A stretch of DNA of 15,878 bases from positions 1-15,878 of the forward strand of contig CALMFQ010000656.1 of assembly GCA_937863215.1 (NCBI GenBank), read 5' to 3'. This DNA comes from an uncultured Pseudomonadota bacterium. GTDB taxonomy: Bacteria > Pseudomonadota > Gammaproteobacteria > Burkholderiales > SCOH01. Shown in pieces: positions 7,566 to 15,311 of the stretch (positions are counted from its first letter, which is position 1; each line of letters starts with the position of its first letter). The notes under the pieces are model-generated. The model saw only the letters and a program-made list of their open reading frames with translations, did no database searches and was not told the DNA's origin. The position numbers were made by a program, and so were the translations under genes.

Positions 7566-9048
7566 TCATGCCTCCGGCGTTGCTGATGCGTCCCTGATCG
7601 GAATTGGCGCCAAGAAATAGCGGGTATTCCTCGGCACGCAAGGTGTAGGCGGAATGTTCCGGCTCGGTCTTGAATGAGCGGTCGAGCAGATACAGCGGGT
7701 TCGGCAGATGCAGGTCTTCCGGCACACGCTGGCCGTTGGTGACGTAATGCAGCGGCAGTTTGTGACGGATGATCACGTCGAGACTGCTGCCGAGCGACAT
7801 CGCCTCATCCAGCTTGGTCAGGATCGCGCCGGACAGACCGCCGCCCTGCTGATAGCAGCGCACCACGTCGTCGAGCGTGGTGCCCTGCGCGGTTGCCGAT
7901 ACCAGCAGGATGCGCTCCACATCGCTGCCATTGCCGGCTAGTAGCGCGATCTGCTCAGTCAGCCGCTTGTCGCGCTGGCTCATGCCGACGGTATCGATCA
8001 GCACCAGGAAGCGGTTGCCGAGGTCGGACAAGGTCAATTGCAGATCGTCTTCATCCTTGACCGAGTACACCGGTACACCGAGGATTTTGCCGTAAATGCG
8101 CAACTGGTCGTGTGCGCCGATCCGGTAGCTGTCGGTCGTAATCAGTGCAACATTGCTGGCACCGTGCTTGAGCGTGCAGCGTGCGGCAATCTTGGCCACC
8201 GTTGTGGTCTTGCCGACTCCGGTCGGGCCGACCAGTGCGATCACTCCGCCGCGTTCGATCAGATCCTTGCCTGGTGCAATTACCGGTAGATTGCGCTGCA
8301 GCGCGGTACGAATCCATTTCATTCCGGTGTCGATGTCGTAACTCGCCGGCATATGCTCCATCAACTGCCGGGTGAGGGCAGGGCTGTAGCCGAACGACAG
8401 CATGCGACGGAAGATTTCCAGCTTTTCCGGCGAATGTTTTTGCAGGTCGCTCCAGGCAAAACCCGCCAGCTGGCCTTCCATCATCTGGCGCAGGAATTTC
8501 AGCTCCTTGACGATGTCGCGCATCGCCTCGCCGGCCACGGCCTCGCCCGCTTGCTGCGCAACTGCGGCAGGCTTGGCCGGCGGGGTTTCTTCGACATCGT
8601 CGATGACGTAGCGCTCGGTTCGGCGCGGCTTGAGCTCCGGTTCCGGACGAACGCTGGTGGCCGGCTCGGGGCGCGGCGCAACGAATGGGCGCGGTTCGGT
8701 TTTCGGAGCTGCGGCCGCTGTGGCGATTGCCGGCTGCGAAATGGCGGCGATGAACGCATCGTCGGCACTTGCGTCGTCTTCTTCCGGCAGCGCATAGGTA
8801 CGCTGGATATTCTGGCTGCGAGCGTTGCCAGCGGGGGCGGCCGGTGCTGACGCGGCGCGGGCGCCGGCCTTGGCCGGGTTGCCGGTATTGGTAAGGGTGG
8901 CGACGTCGGCATCCGATACCGCCATGATTTCCACGCCACCGCCGGCGATCTGGCGGTTCGCCAGAATCAGTGCATCCGGACCCAGTGCGTCGCGCACCTG
9001 GCGCAACGCATCGCGGGTGTTGGTGCCGTAGAATTTCTTGACGATCAT
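7558..9048 (-). CDS. flhF: Flagellar placement GTPase FlhF (SRP-type)
   Basis: FlhF is an SRP-family GTPase that marks the site of flagellar assembly, commonly the pole. The 496-residue protein has an N-terminal basic segment (MIVKKFYG, 1-8) with a B domain. A long Ala/Pro/Glu-rich, probably disordered, stretch covers about residues 50-165. An N domain follows (about 170-260), then the G domain. G1 is GPTGVGKT (274-281), G2 contains DSYRIGAHDQL (306-316), G3 is DTVG (352-355) and G4 is TKLDEA (411-416). All are intact, unlike the ATP site of the neighbouring flhG. The ATG at 9048 overlaps the stop of a possible tiny upstream reading frame (ATGA). flhG overlaps its 3' end by 8 nt, so the pair is probably translationally coupled. 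Confidence 0.97.
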   Translation of the reverse strand: MIVKKFYGTNTRDALRQVRDALGPDALILANRQIAGGGVEIMAVSDADVATLTNTGNPAKAGARAASAPAAPAGNARSQNIQRTYALPEEDDASADDAFIAAISQPAIATAAAAPKTEPRPFVAPRPEPATSVRPEPELKPRRTERYVIDDVEETPPAKPAAVAQQAGEAVAGEAMRDIVKELKFLRQMMEGQLAGFAWSDLQKHSPEKLEIFRRMLSFGYSPALTRQLMEHMPASYDIDTGMKWIRTALQRNLPVIAPGKDLIERGGVIALVGPTGVGKTTTVAKIAARCTLKHGASNVALITTDSYRIGAHDQLRIYGKILGVPVYSVKDEDDLQLTLSDLGNRFLVLIDTVGMSQRDKRLTEQIALLAGNGSDVERILLVSATAQGTTLDDVVRCYQQGGGLSGAILTKLDEAMSLGSSLDVIIRHKLPLHYVTNGQRVPEDLHLPNPLYLLDRSFKTEPEHSAYTLRAEEYPLFLGANSDQGRISNAGGMNG

Positions 9049-9125
9049 GCCGCACCGTCCATTGCGTCAACGGCGGCGGAGAATCTGCGATGGATGCGGC
9101 GGCGCGCGGGCGCGCAAGCCGGCAT
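9045..9125 (-). CDS. Candidate 26-residue small ORF just upstream of flhF (speculative)
   Basis: In the 189-nt gap between flhA and flhF, an ATG at 9125 is preceded by GGAG with a 6-nt spacer. It opens a 26-codon frame rich in Arg and Ala (CAPARRRIHRRFSAA). It ends in TGA overlapping the flhF ATG (ATGA). The same frame can be extended to an ATG at 9161 (38 codons), which has a poorer ribosome-binding site. A GC-only inverted repeat (9102-9115) lies within it. It could be a leader that couples flhF translation to upstream ribosomes, or pure chance in GC-rich DNA. No homolog is recognised and the product is unknown. Confidence 0.2.
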   Translation of the reverse strand: MPACAPARRRIHRRFSAAVDAMDGAA

Positions 9126-9237
9126 GGTTGACTCCGTGATCATGTCGATGGTGTCGGTCATTGTCCCAGTTCCGGGGTCGCGGCGGCTATCTCCGGCTGG
9201 CCGCTGCGATGCAACAACGCCGCATCCGTCAACCCTG

Positions 9238-11334
9238 TCAGGCTCGCCCTCCGATTACCGCGACGACTCTTATATTCTTAGTATCTGGTATCTCGTTATG
9301 GGATACAACCCGCAACTGCGGTACGCTGCGGCGCACAAAACGCGACAGCAACGCCCGCAATGCGCCGGGAACCATCAATACCGCCGATTGCCCCGCCTGT
9401 TCGCGCATTTCCGTGGCTTGTGCCGCCTGTTGCAGCAGCGCTTCCGCCAGGCCCGGCTCGAAACCGCCGCCACTGCCGCCCTTGGCCTGCACTGCCTGCA
9501 TCAGGATCTGCTCCAGTTGCGGGTCGAGCGCGATCAGCTCAAGTTCATCAGTATCCCCGAATATTTGATGGATAATAGCACGTCCCAGCGCGGCGCGAAC
9601 GGCATTGGTCAATTCGTCGTTGTCCTGGGTGCGTGGATAGTGGTCGGCCAGTGTCTCCAGTACGGTGCGCATGTCGCGGATGTGCACACCGTCTTCCAGC
9701 AGGCTTTGCAGTACTTTCTGCACTACGCCGATCGGCACCAGCTTGGGCACGGTTTCTTCCACCAGCTTTGGCACTTCCTTGGCTACGTGGTCGAGCAGTG
9801 CCTGGACTTCCTCGCGGCCGAGCAGCTCGGCGGCATGCTGGTTGAGGATGTTGGACAGGTGCGTGGCGACCACGGTGCTGGCATCGACCACGGTATAGCC
9901 AAGCGTCTGTGCCTGTTCGCGCTGGTTGGCGTCGATCCATACTGCCGGCAGGCCGAATGCCGGGTCGCGCGTCTGCGTGCCTTGCAGCTCGCCCAGTACC
10001 CGCCCCGGATTGATGGCGAGGAACATGCCGGTGTAGGCATCGCCGCGGCCGACATCGACACCTTTCAGTGTGATCCGGTACTGGTTCGGCTTGAGTTCCA
10101 GATTGTCGCGAATGTGTACCGCCGGCACCAGGAAGCCCATGTCCTGGGCGATTTTCTTGCGGATGCCACGTATCCGGCGCAGTAGTTCGCCGTCCTGATT
10201 GCGGTCGACCAGCGGGATCAGCCGGTAGCCGACCTCCAGCCCGACCAGATCGACCGGCTGTACGTCGGCCCAGCCGACTTCCTGCAATTCCGGTGCCGCC
10301 GGTGCGGCCGGCATTTCCGGTGGCGGCGGCGGTGCTTCCAGAGCGCGTTTTTCGCGCTGATCCTGCATATAGGCCAAGCCGCCCAGCGCTGCAGCCATGA
10401 TCAGGAACGGAATATGCGGCATGCCGGGAATCAGCCCCAGCAGGCCCAGAACTGCGCCGGAAATCTGCAGTACCTGGGTACGCTGGAACAGTTGTCCGAT
10501 CAACTGCTGCGACATGTCTTCGTCGGTGCCGACGCGGCTGACGACGATACCGGCTGCAGTAGAGATGATCAGCGCCGGTATCTGCGCCACCAGGCCGTCA
10601 CCGATGGTCAGCAGGGTGTAGTTGTTGGCTGCCTTGGCAAAGTCCAGATCGTGTTGCAGCATGCCGACCAGCAGGCCGCCGACAACGTTGATCACCATGA
10701 TCAGAATGCCGGCCACGGCATCGCCGCGCACGAATTTGCTGGCACCGTCCATGGCGCCGAAGAATTCGGCTTCCTGTGCAATTACCGAGCGGCGCTTGCG
10801 TGCTTCGTCTTCGCCGATCAGGCCGGCATTGAGGTCGGCGTCGATCGCCATCTGCTTGCCCGGCATCGCATCCAGCGTGAAGCGGGCGCTTACTTCGGCG
10901 ATACGGCCGGCGCCCTTGGTGATCACCACGAAGTTGATCACGATCAGGATGATGAACACGACGATACCGACCGCGTAGTTGCCACCCACCAGGAAGTGGC
11001 CGAACGCCTCGACCACCTTGCCCGCGGCATCCGGTCCGGTATGGCCCTCCAGCAGCACCTGGCGCGTCGACGCCACGTTCAGCGACAGCCTGAGCAGCGT
11101 GGTGATCAGCAGCACCGTGGGAAACGCGGAAAACTGCAACGGCTGCGTGGTGTAGAGGCTGACCAGCAGCACCATGATCGACATTGCGATATTGAACGTG
11201 AACAGCAGATCGAGCAGGAACGGCGGCAGTCTCAGGATCATCATTGCGAGGATCAGGAGAATCAGCACCGGTCCGGCCAGGCGGTTCAGGTTCATGCCAC
11301 CCAGCAGCGGCAGTTTATTGGCGGGTGCTTCCAT
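9238..11334 (-). CDS. flhA: Flagellar type III export gate protein FlhA
   Basis: FlhA is the large export-gate membrane protein that forms a ring, docks export chaperones and helps turn the proton gradient into export. The 698-residue length is normal. The N-terminal half (about residues 20-330) has about eight membrane segments with signature stretches such as LNVASTRQVLLEGHTG and KGAGRIAEVSARFTLDAMPG, the latter in the FHIPEP cytoplasmic loop. A Pro-rich linker (about 345-360) leads to the cytoplasmic domain, with GYRLIPLVD and VVATHLSNILNQHAAELLGR. The ATG at 11334 gives about 20 residues before the AGPVLILLIL segment, as in E. coli. It has no clear Shine-Dalgarno; the next in-frame ATG at 11295 has GGGTGG just upstream and could be used instead. 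It lies 72 nt downstream of flhB. Confidence 0.97.
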   Translation of the reverse strand: MEAPANKLPLLGGMNLNRLAGPVLILLILAMMILRLPPFLLDLLFTFNIAMSIMVLLVSLYTTQPLQFSAFPTVLLITTLLRLSLNVASTRQVLLEGHTGPDAAGKVVEAFGHFLVGGNYAVGIVVFIILIVINFVVITKGAGRIAEVSARFTLDAMPGKQMAIDADLNAGLIGEDEARKRRSVIAQEAEFFGAMDGASKFVRGDAVAGILIMVINVVGGLLVGMLQHDLDFAKAANNYTLLTIGDGLVAQIPALIISTAAGIVVSRVGTDEDMSQQLIGQLFQRTQVLQISGAVLGLLGLIPGMPHIPFLIMAAALGGLAYMQDQREKRALEAPPPPPEMPAAPAAPELQEVGWADVQPVDLVGLEVGYRLIPLVDRNQDGELLRRIRGIRKKIAQDMGFLVPAVHIRDNLELKPNQYRITLKGVDVGRGDAYTGMFLAINPGRVLGELQGTQTRDPAFGLPAVWIDANQREQAQTLGYTVVDASTVVATHLSNILNQHAAELLGREEVQALLDHVAKEVPKLVEETVPKLVPIGVVQKVLQSLLEDGVHIRDMRTVLETLADHYPRTQDNDELTNAVRAALGRAIIHQIFGDTDELELIALDPQLEQILMQAVQAKGGSGGGFEPGLAEALLQQAAQATEMREQAGQSAVLMVPGALRALLSRFVRRSVPQLRVVSHNEIPDTKNIRVVAVIGGRA

Positions 11335-11406
11335 GCGTTTCGGTTAGTTGACAGGAGGTCGCGTGAGTAAGGCGCAAGTATAACTGCTTGCCGATTTGCT
11401 TATGAT

Positions 11407-12573
11407 TTATTCCGGTGCGGCCGGTGCGCTGGCTTGGGCCTTGGTTTCCGGGTCCATATCCAGGGGCACCGGCAGTTGGTCCGGCTCGGTCGGAGCAATA
11501 CCGCCCTCGCTCTGGTAGTGCTTGAGCTGGTAGACATACGCCAGCACCTCGGCCGCCGCGGTGTAGAGCCGGGCAGGGATTTCCTGCCCCAGTTCGGCGT
11601 TGAAATACAGCGCACGGGCAAATGGCGGTGTGCGCAGGATGGCCACGTTATTTTCGCGCGCCAGTTCGATGATGCGTTCGGCGACCAGGTGCGCGCCTTT
11701 GGCAACCACCGCCGGCGCAGCCATGCTGCTGCTCTGGTAGCGCAGCGCCACCGCGTAGTGCGTCGGGTTGGTGACGATCACGTCGGCTTTCGGCACTTCT
11801 GCCATCATGCGGCGCCGCGCTGCCTCGCGCTGCATGGCGCGGATACGGCCCTTGATGTGTGGATCGCCTTCCGATTCCTTGGATTCCTGGCGCAGCTCTT
11901 CCTTGGTCATGCGCAGGCTGCGGTTGTAGTTCCACAACTGGAACGGCACGTCGAACACCACCAGCAGGATCATCGAGCCGATCACCATTTCCATGGTGAA
12001 ACCGACCAAGTGTGCAGTATGGGCAAAGCTCGATTCGAGCGATTCGGCACTCAGGCCGATGAATTCGCCGCGCTCCTTCCAGATCACGTACACCGCAACC
12101 CCGCCGATCAGGCCGGATTTGAGAATGGCCTTGAGCATTTCGGACAGCGCCGAGACGGAAAACATGCGTTTCAAGCCGCCCATCGGGTCGAGCTTGCTGA
12201 AATCCGGCGTCAGCGGTTCGGTTGTGAACAGCCAGCCGCCCAACAGTAACGGCGCCAGCGCGGCCGCCAGCGTTACCGCCAGCAGGAATGGCATGAATGC
12301 CTGCAACGCATCGAAACTGAACTGCTGCAGCAGTTCCACCATCTGTTGCGGATGGCGCAGCTGCGCGCGATCGAAGGTCAGACTCTTGCGCGCGATCTGT
12401 GCCAGCTGGGCAAAGAAACGGTCGCCCATGAAAACCAGTGTCGATAGCCCGCTCATCAGTACTGCGAATGTCACCAGTTCGCGCGAGCGGGCGATGTTGC
12501 CTTTGCGGCGCGCCTCTTCCAGCCTTCGGGGCGAGGCGTCTTCCGTTCGTTCCTGATCGCTGTCTTCGGCCAT
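11407..12573 (-). CDS. flhB: Flagellar type III export switch protein FlhB
   Basis: FlhB sets the switch from rod/hook to filament export. The 388-residue protein starts with a charged cytoplasmic stretch including TEDASPRRLEEARRKGNIARS. Four membrane segments follow (about 33-50, 88-112, 145-165, 188-212). The soluble domain carries the autocleavage site NPTH (269-272), followed by YAVALRY. A tail of about 30 residues after 358 is Pro/Ala-rich and probably flexible. It is the first gene of the leftward flagellar cluster. A sigma-70-like promoter shared with the divergent kinase gene lies upstream. The Shine-Dalgarno is weak (GAGACC before the ATG). All key features look intact. Confidence 0.97.
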   Translation of the reverse strand: MAEDSDQERTEDASPRRLEEARRKGNIARSRELVTFAVLMSGLSTLVFMGDRFFAQLAQIARKSLTFDRAQLRHPQQMVELLQQFSFDALQAFMPFLLAVTLAAALAPLLLGGWLFTTEPLTPDFSKLDPMGGLKRMFSVSALSEMLKAILKSGLIGGVAVYVIWKERGEFIGLSAESLESSFAHTAHLVGFTMEMVIGSMILLVVFDVPFQLWNYNRSLRMTKEELRQESKESEGDPHIKGRIRAMQREAARRRMMAEVPKADVIVTNPTHYAVALRYQSSSMAAPAVVAKGAHLVAERIIELARENNVAILRTPPFARALYFNAELGQEIPARLYTAAAEVLAYVYQLKHYQSEGGIAPTEPDQLPVPLDMDPETKAQASAPAAPE

Positions 12574-12600
12574 GGTCTCGGGTCACTATCGATTGCCGCC

Positions 12601-12630
12601 AGTCTAGGTGGCGCACAGCCTGTCTTGCAA
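12601..12630 (-). promoter_or_regulatory. Candidate promoter of the flhB-motC cluster
   Basis: On the minus strand TTGCAA (12630-12625) and TAGACT (12606-12601) are 18 nt apart. The expected transcription start is about 20 nt before the flhB ATG at 12573. TTGCAA is its own reverse complement, so the same six bases also serve as the -35 of the divergent kinase promoter. No sigma-54 (GG-N10-GC) site was found in the 117-nt gap. Confidence 0.4.
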
Positions 12631-12652
12631 GTGGATTGGCACTGTCTAGAAT
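12625..12652 (+). promoter_or_regulatory. Candidate promoter of the kinase-HDOD-GAF gene
   Basis: TTGCAA (12625-12630) and TAGAAT (12647-12652) are 16 nt apart. The predicted start near 12659 gives a leader of about 30 nt before the ATG at 12691. This promoter covers the TTG at 12625 that would begin a longer reading frame, which argues that the ATG is the true start. Confidence 0.5.
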
Positions 12653-12690
12653 GCGTCTGTAATGGATGTATTTTTCAGGATTATCCCGCA

Positions 12691-15072
12691 ATGGCCGCTG
12701 TCGCTGCTTATCCCAAGAATGTCGGCCGTTTTCAGGTCATCAAGCTGCTCGGCAAGGGCGGTCACGGTGCCGTCTATTTTGCCCACGATCCGCAACTGCA
12801 GCGCCCGGTGGCGCTGAAAACCGTACGCGTCGATCGCCAGTCGCCGCAGGCGCTGCAGGCATTGATCGCCGAGGCGCGCACCGTTAGCAGCCTGCAGCAC
12901 CCCAATATCGTCACGGTTTACGATCTGGTGCAGGACGAAGGCCAACAGTACATGGTGCTGGAGTACGTCGAAGGGCAGACGCTGGCGCAAATGCTCAAAG
13001 GGCGGCCGCTGGAAAAACAGCAGGCGCTGCAGATTACGCTGCAGATACTGGATGGCTTGGCGTATGCGCATGCCAGGCAGATTCTGCATTGCGATATCAA
13101 GCCGGCGAACATCATGATCGATGCCAACGCCACCGCACGCATTATGGATTTTGGCATTGCCAGACCGGTCGGTGCTGCCGACGGCGGTGCCGGCACGCCC
13201 AATTACATGGCGCCGGAAGCGGTCGCCGGCAAGGCGCTGGGCGAGGCTGCGGATGTGTTCGCTTGCGGCATGGTGCTGTACGAAATGCTCACCGGCCGGC
13301 CGGCAGTCAGCGGCGACAATGTGTTCGCGATCATGAACCGCATCGCCAACGAATCGTTTGCCGCACCGTCGTCGCTCAATCCGGAAGTCGATGAAAAACT
13401 CGACGATATCGTGCAGCGCGCGCTGCTGAAAAACCCGAACGATCGCTTTGCCAGCGCCGACAGCCTGCGCACCGCACTCAAGCAATACCTGCAGCCCGTC
13501 GCAGCGGAGCCAAGTAGTGAAGATGCCGCGACTGCGCAGAGCACGCTGGAGTTTTTGTTGCGCCGCATCCGGCACAAGAGCGATTTTCCGGCGTTATCGC
13601 AGGCAATCAGCGCGATCAACAAGATTGCCAATGCCGATGCCGAAAGCCTGCATGTGCTGTCGTCGACCATTCTCAAGGACTTTTCCCTGACCAACAAGCT
13701 GCTGCGCCTGGTGAATTCGGCCACCTACAGCCAGTTTGGCGGCACCATCAGCACCATTTCGCGCGCCGTGGTGATTCTGGGCTTCGACACCATCCGCAAT
13801 CTGGCAATCACTTTGATCCTGTTCGAGCATTTGCAGAACAAGAATCAGGCCATTCATTTGCGCGACGAGATCATCCTTGCCTTTTTCGGCGGGCTGACGG
13901 CGCGCTTGGTGGATCAGAAGCTCGGTGGCAAGGTGCATGAAGAGGTGTTCATTTGCACCGTGTTTCATCACCTCGGGCGTTTGCTGGCAACGTTCTATCT
14001 CTACGACGAAGCGGTGGAAATCAAGAAGCAGGTCAAGGCCGGCGCCGATGAGGAAAAGGCGGCGCTGGCTGTGCTCGGCATGGCGTATGCCGATCTGGGA
14101 ATCGGCATTGCGCGGGCATGGAACTTCCCCGACAAGATCGTGCAGAGCATGGAACCGATCCGCGACGACAAGGCCAAGAAGCCGCATTCGTCGCCGGAAC
14201 GTCTGAAGCTTGTCGCCTGTCTTGCCTCCGATCTGGTTGGACTGGCTGCCGATGGCAACACCAAGGATCGCGCCAGACGGCTGAGCCAGGTGGCACAACG
14301 CTACGGCTCGGCGCTGCCGTTCTCCGAGGCAGACCTGACCCGGCTGGTGGACGAATCGGTCAAGGAGTTCGCGCGCGAGGCGAGCATTTACGGCGTCAAC
14401 TCCAGCCGCAGCGAAGTGCTGCGCAACGCGCGTCAATGGGCCGGCCTGGAAACAGGTGCGGGCGCCGCCGGCGATACGGTGGATACGCTGGATCGCGAAT
14501 TCGAGCAGACCAGGGTGATGGAAGCCCAGGCAGCGTCGCCGATCGATCCGCAGGATCGCAAGACGGTGCTGTCGGCCGGAATCCAGGACATCACCAATAC
14601 GCTGGTCGATTCGTACAACTTGAACGACCTGTTGCGCATTATTCTCGAAACCATGTATCGCGGCATGGGCTTCGACCGGGTAATCCTGTGTACGCGCGAC
14701 ATCCGCAGCAATTCGATGCCGGCGCGCATCGGTTTCGGTGCCGATGCCGACAAGCTGCTCAAGTCTTTCGTGGTGCCGCTGGGCAAGTCGCACGACGTGT
14801 TTCAGGTGGCCATCGACAAGCAGGCGGATATCTTTCTTTCCGATATCGATGCCGCCAATATCTGCGACCGCATTCCGACGTGGTACCGCACGCTGATTGC
14901 TGCGCGCACCTTTATCCTGTTGCCGCTGGCGGTGGACAAGAAAGTCATCGGCATGTTCTATGCCGACAAGGCGGAGGCAGGCAGCCTAGTGATTCCGGCG
15001 CAGGAACTGAATCTGCTCAAGACATTGCGTAACCAGGCGGTACTGGCCATCCGCCAGAAACAGCTGGGTTGA
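12691..15072 (+). CDS. Ser/Thr protein kinase-HDOD-GAF fusion protein
   Basis: A 793-residue, probably cytoplasmic signalling protein. Residues 13-267 form a Hanks-type kinase: glycine loop GKGGHGAVY (21-29), Lys43, Glu61, catalytic loop HCDIKPAN (133-140), DFG (153-155) and APE (174-176). The usual HRD arginine is Cys134, making it a non-RD kinase. Between DFG and APE only Thr169 can be phosphorylated among Ser/Thr. Residues about 285-490 match an HDOD domain (SDFPALSQA, LTNKLLRLVNSATY, ILGFDTIRN), a module related to HD hydrolases but lacking catalytic metal ligands. Residues about 628-790 fit a GAF sensor domain. The ATG at 12691 is preferred over a TTG at 12625, which falls in the predicted promoter; AGGA lies 10 nt upstream. 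It is divergent from flhB, suggesting but not proving a flagellar link. Its substrate and ligand are unknown. Confidence 0.9.
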   Translation: MAAVAAYPKNVGRFQVIKLLGKGGHGAVYFAHDPQLQRPVALKTVRVDRQSPQALQALIAEARTVSSLQHPNIVTVYDLVQDEGQQYMVLEYVEGQTLAQMLKGRPLEKQQALQITLQILDGLAYAHARQILHCDIKPANIMIDANATARIMDFGIARPVGAADGGAGTPNYMAPEAVAGKALGEAADVFACGMVLYEMLTGRPAVSGDNVFAIMNRIANESFAAPSSLNPEVDEKLDDIVQRALLKNPNDRFASADSLRTALKQYLQPVAAEPSSEDAATAQSTLEFLLRRIRHKSDFPALSQAISAINKIANADAESLHVLSSTILKDFSLTNKLLRLVNSATYSQFGGTISTISRAVVILGFDTIRNLAITLILFEHLQNKNQAIHLRDEIILAFFGGLTARLVDQKLGGKVHEEVFICTVFHHLGRLLATFYLYDEAVEIKKQVKAGADEEKAALAVLGMAYADLGIGIARAWNFPDKIVQSMEPIRDDKAKKPHSSPERLKLVACLASDLVGLAADGNTKDRARRLSQVAQRYGSALPFSEADLTRLVDESVKEFAREASIYGVNSSRSEVLRNARQWAGLETGAGAAGDTVDTLDREFEQTRVMEAQAASPIDPQDRKTVLSAGIQDITNTLVDSYNLNDLLRIILETMYRGMGFDRVILCTRDIRSNSMPARIGFGADADKLLKSFVVPLGKSHDVFQVAIDKQADIFLSDIDAANICDRIPTWYRTLIAARTFILLPLAVDKKVIGMFYADKAEAGSLVIPAQELNLLKTLRNQAVLAIRQKQLG

Positions 15073-15156
15073 CCTCCAGGCCGCGTGGCGCCAAGGGCGC
15101 TGCATCGGTTCCGCTTCCATCGATCTCCTCGTGCATGCCGTTGTGCTGCCTGGTCA

Positions 15157-15184
15157 TTGGCTTTTAACCTGAATTGGGTAGAAT
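15157..15184 (+). promoter_or_regulatory. Possible upstream (second) promoter of the phasin gene
   Basis: TTGGCT (15157-15162) and TAGAAT (15179-15184) are 16 nt apart, in the 239-nt gap between the kinase and phasin genes. It is weaker than the promoter at 15228 and could give a longer leader. Confidence 0.3.
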
Positions 15185-15207
15185 AGAGTCATAAATCTAA
15201 TAAATTG

Positions 15208-15216
15208 TGCGCCGCA
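15208..15216. promoter_or_regulatory. Possible PhaR-type operator (TGC-N3-GCA)
   Basis: The inverted repeat TGC-GCC-GCA lies 11 nt upstream of the -35 box of the main phasin promoter. PHA-responsive PhaR repressors are reported to bind TGC-rich inverted repeats near phasin promoters. A second TGC-rich stretch, GTGCGGTGCA, lies just after the -10 box. The motif is short and could be chance. Confidence 0.25.
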
Positions 15217-15227
15217 GCAAAAATCGC

Positions 15228-15255
15228 TTGACAGTGTTTTGCGGGTGACTAGAAT
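15228..15255 (+). promoter_or_regulatory. Strong sigma-70 promoter of the phasin gene
   Basis: A perfect TTGACA (15228-15233) is followed 16 nt later by TAGAAT (15250-15255). The predicted start near 15262 gives an AT-rich leader of about 50 nt ending in a GAGGT ribosome-binding site 5 nt before the ATG. This is the best promoter match in the window, in keeping with high phasin expression. Confidence 0.75.
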
Positions 15256-15311
15256 GACCATTGGTGCGGTGCAATATTTTTTACAAATACGGAAAACGAG
15301 TGAGGTAAATC

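Noticed and set aside
12601..12654. Sigma-54 promoter between flhB and the kinase gene
   Set aside because: TGGC and TTGC words occur, but no GG-N10-GC spacing was found on either strand.
12625..12690. TTG start at 12625 for the kinase gene, giving 815 residues
   Set aside because: That TTG lies in the predicted -35 box, and the extra 22 residues are Cys-rich with no family match. The ATG at 12691 lies shortly before the kinase glycine loop.
15073..15110. Possible terminator after the kinase gene (GCGCC-AAG-GGCGC)
   Set aside because: The stem is only 5 bp and no T run follows.
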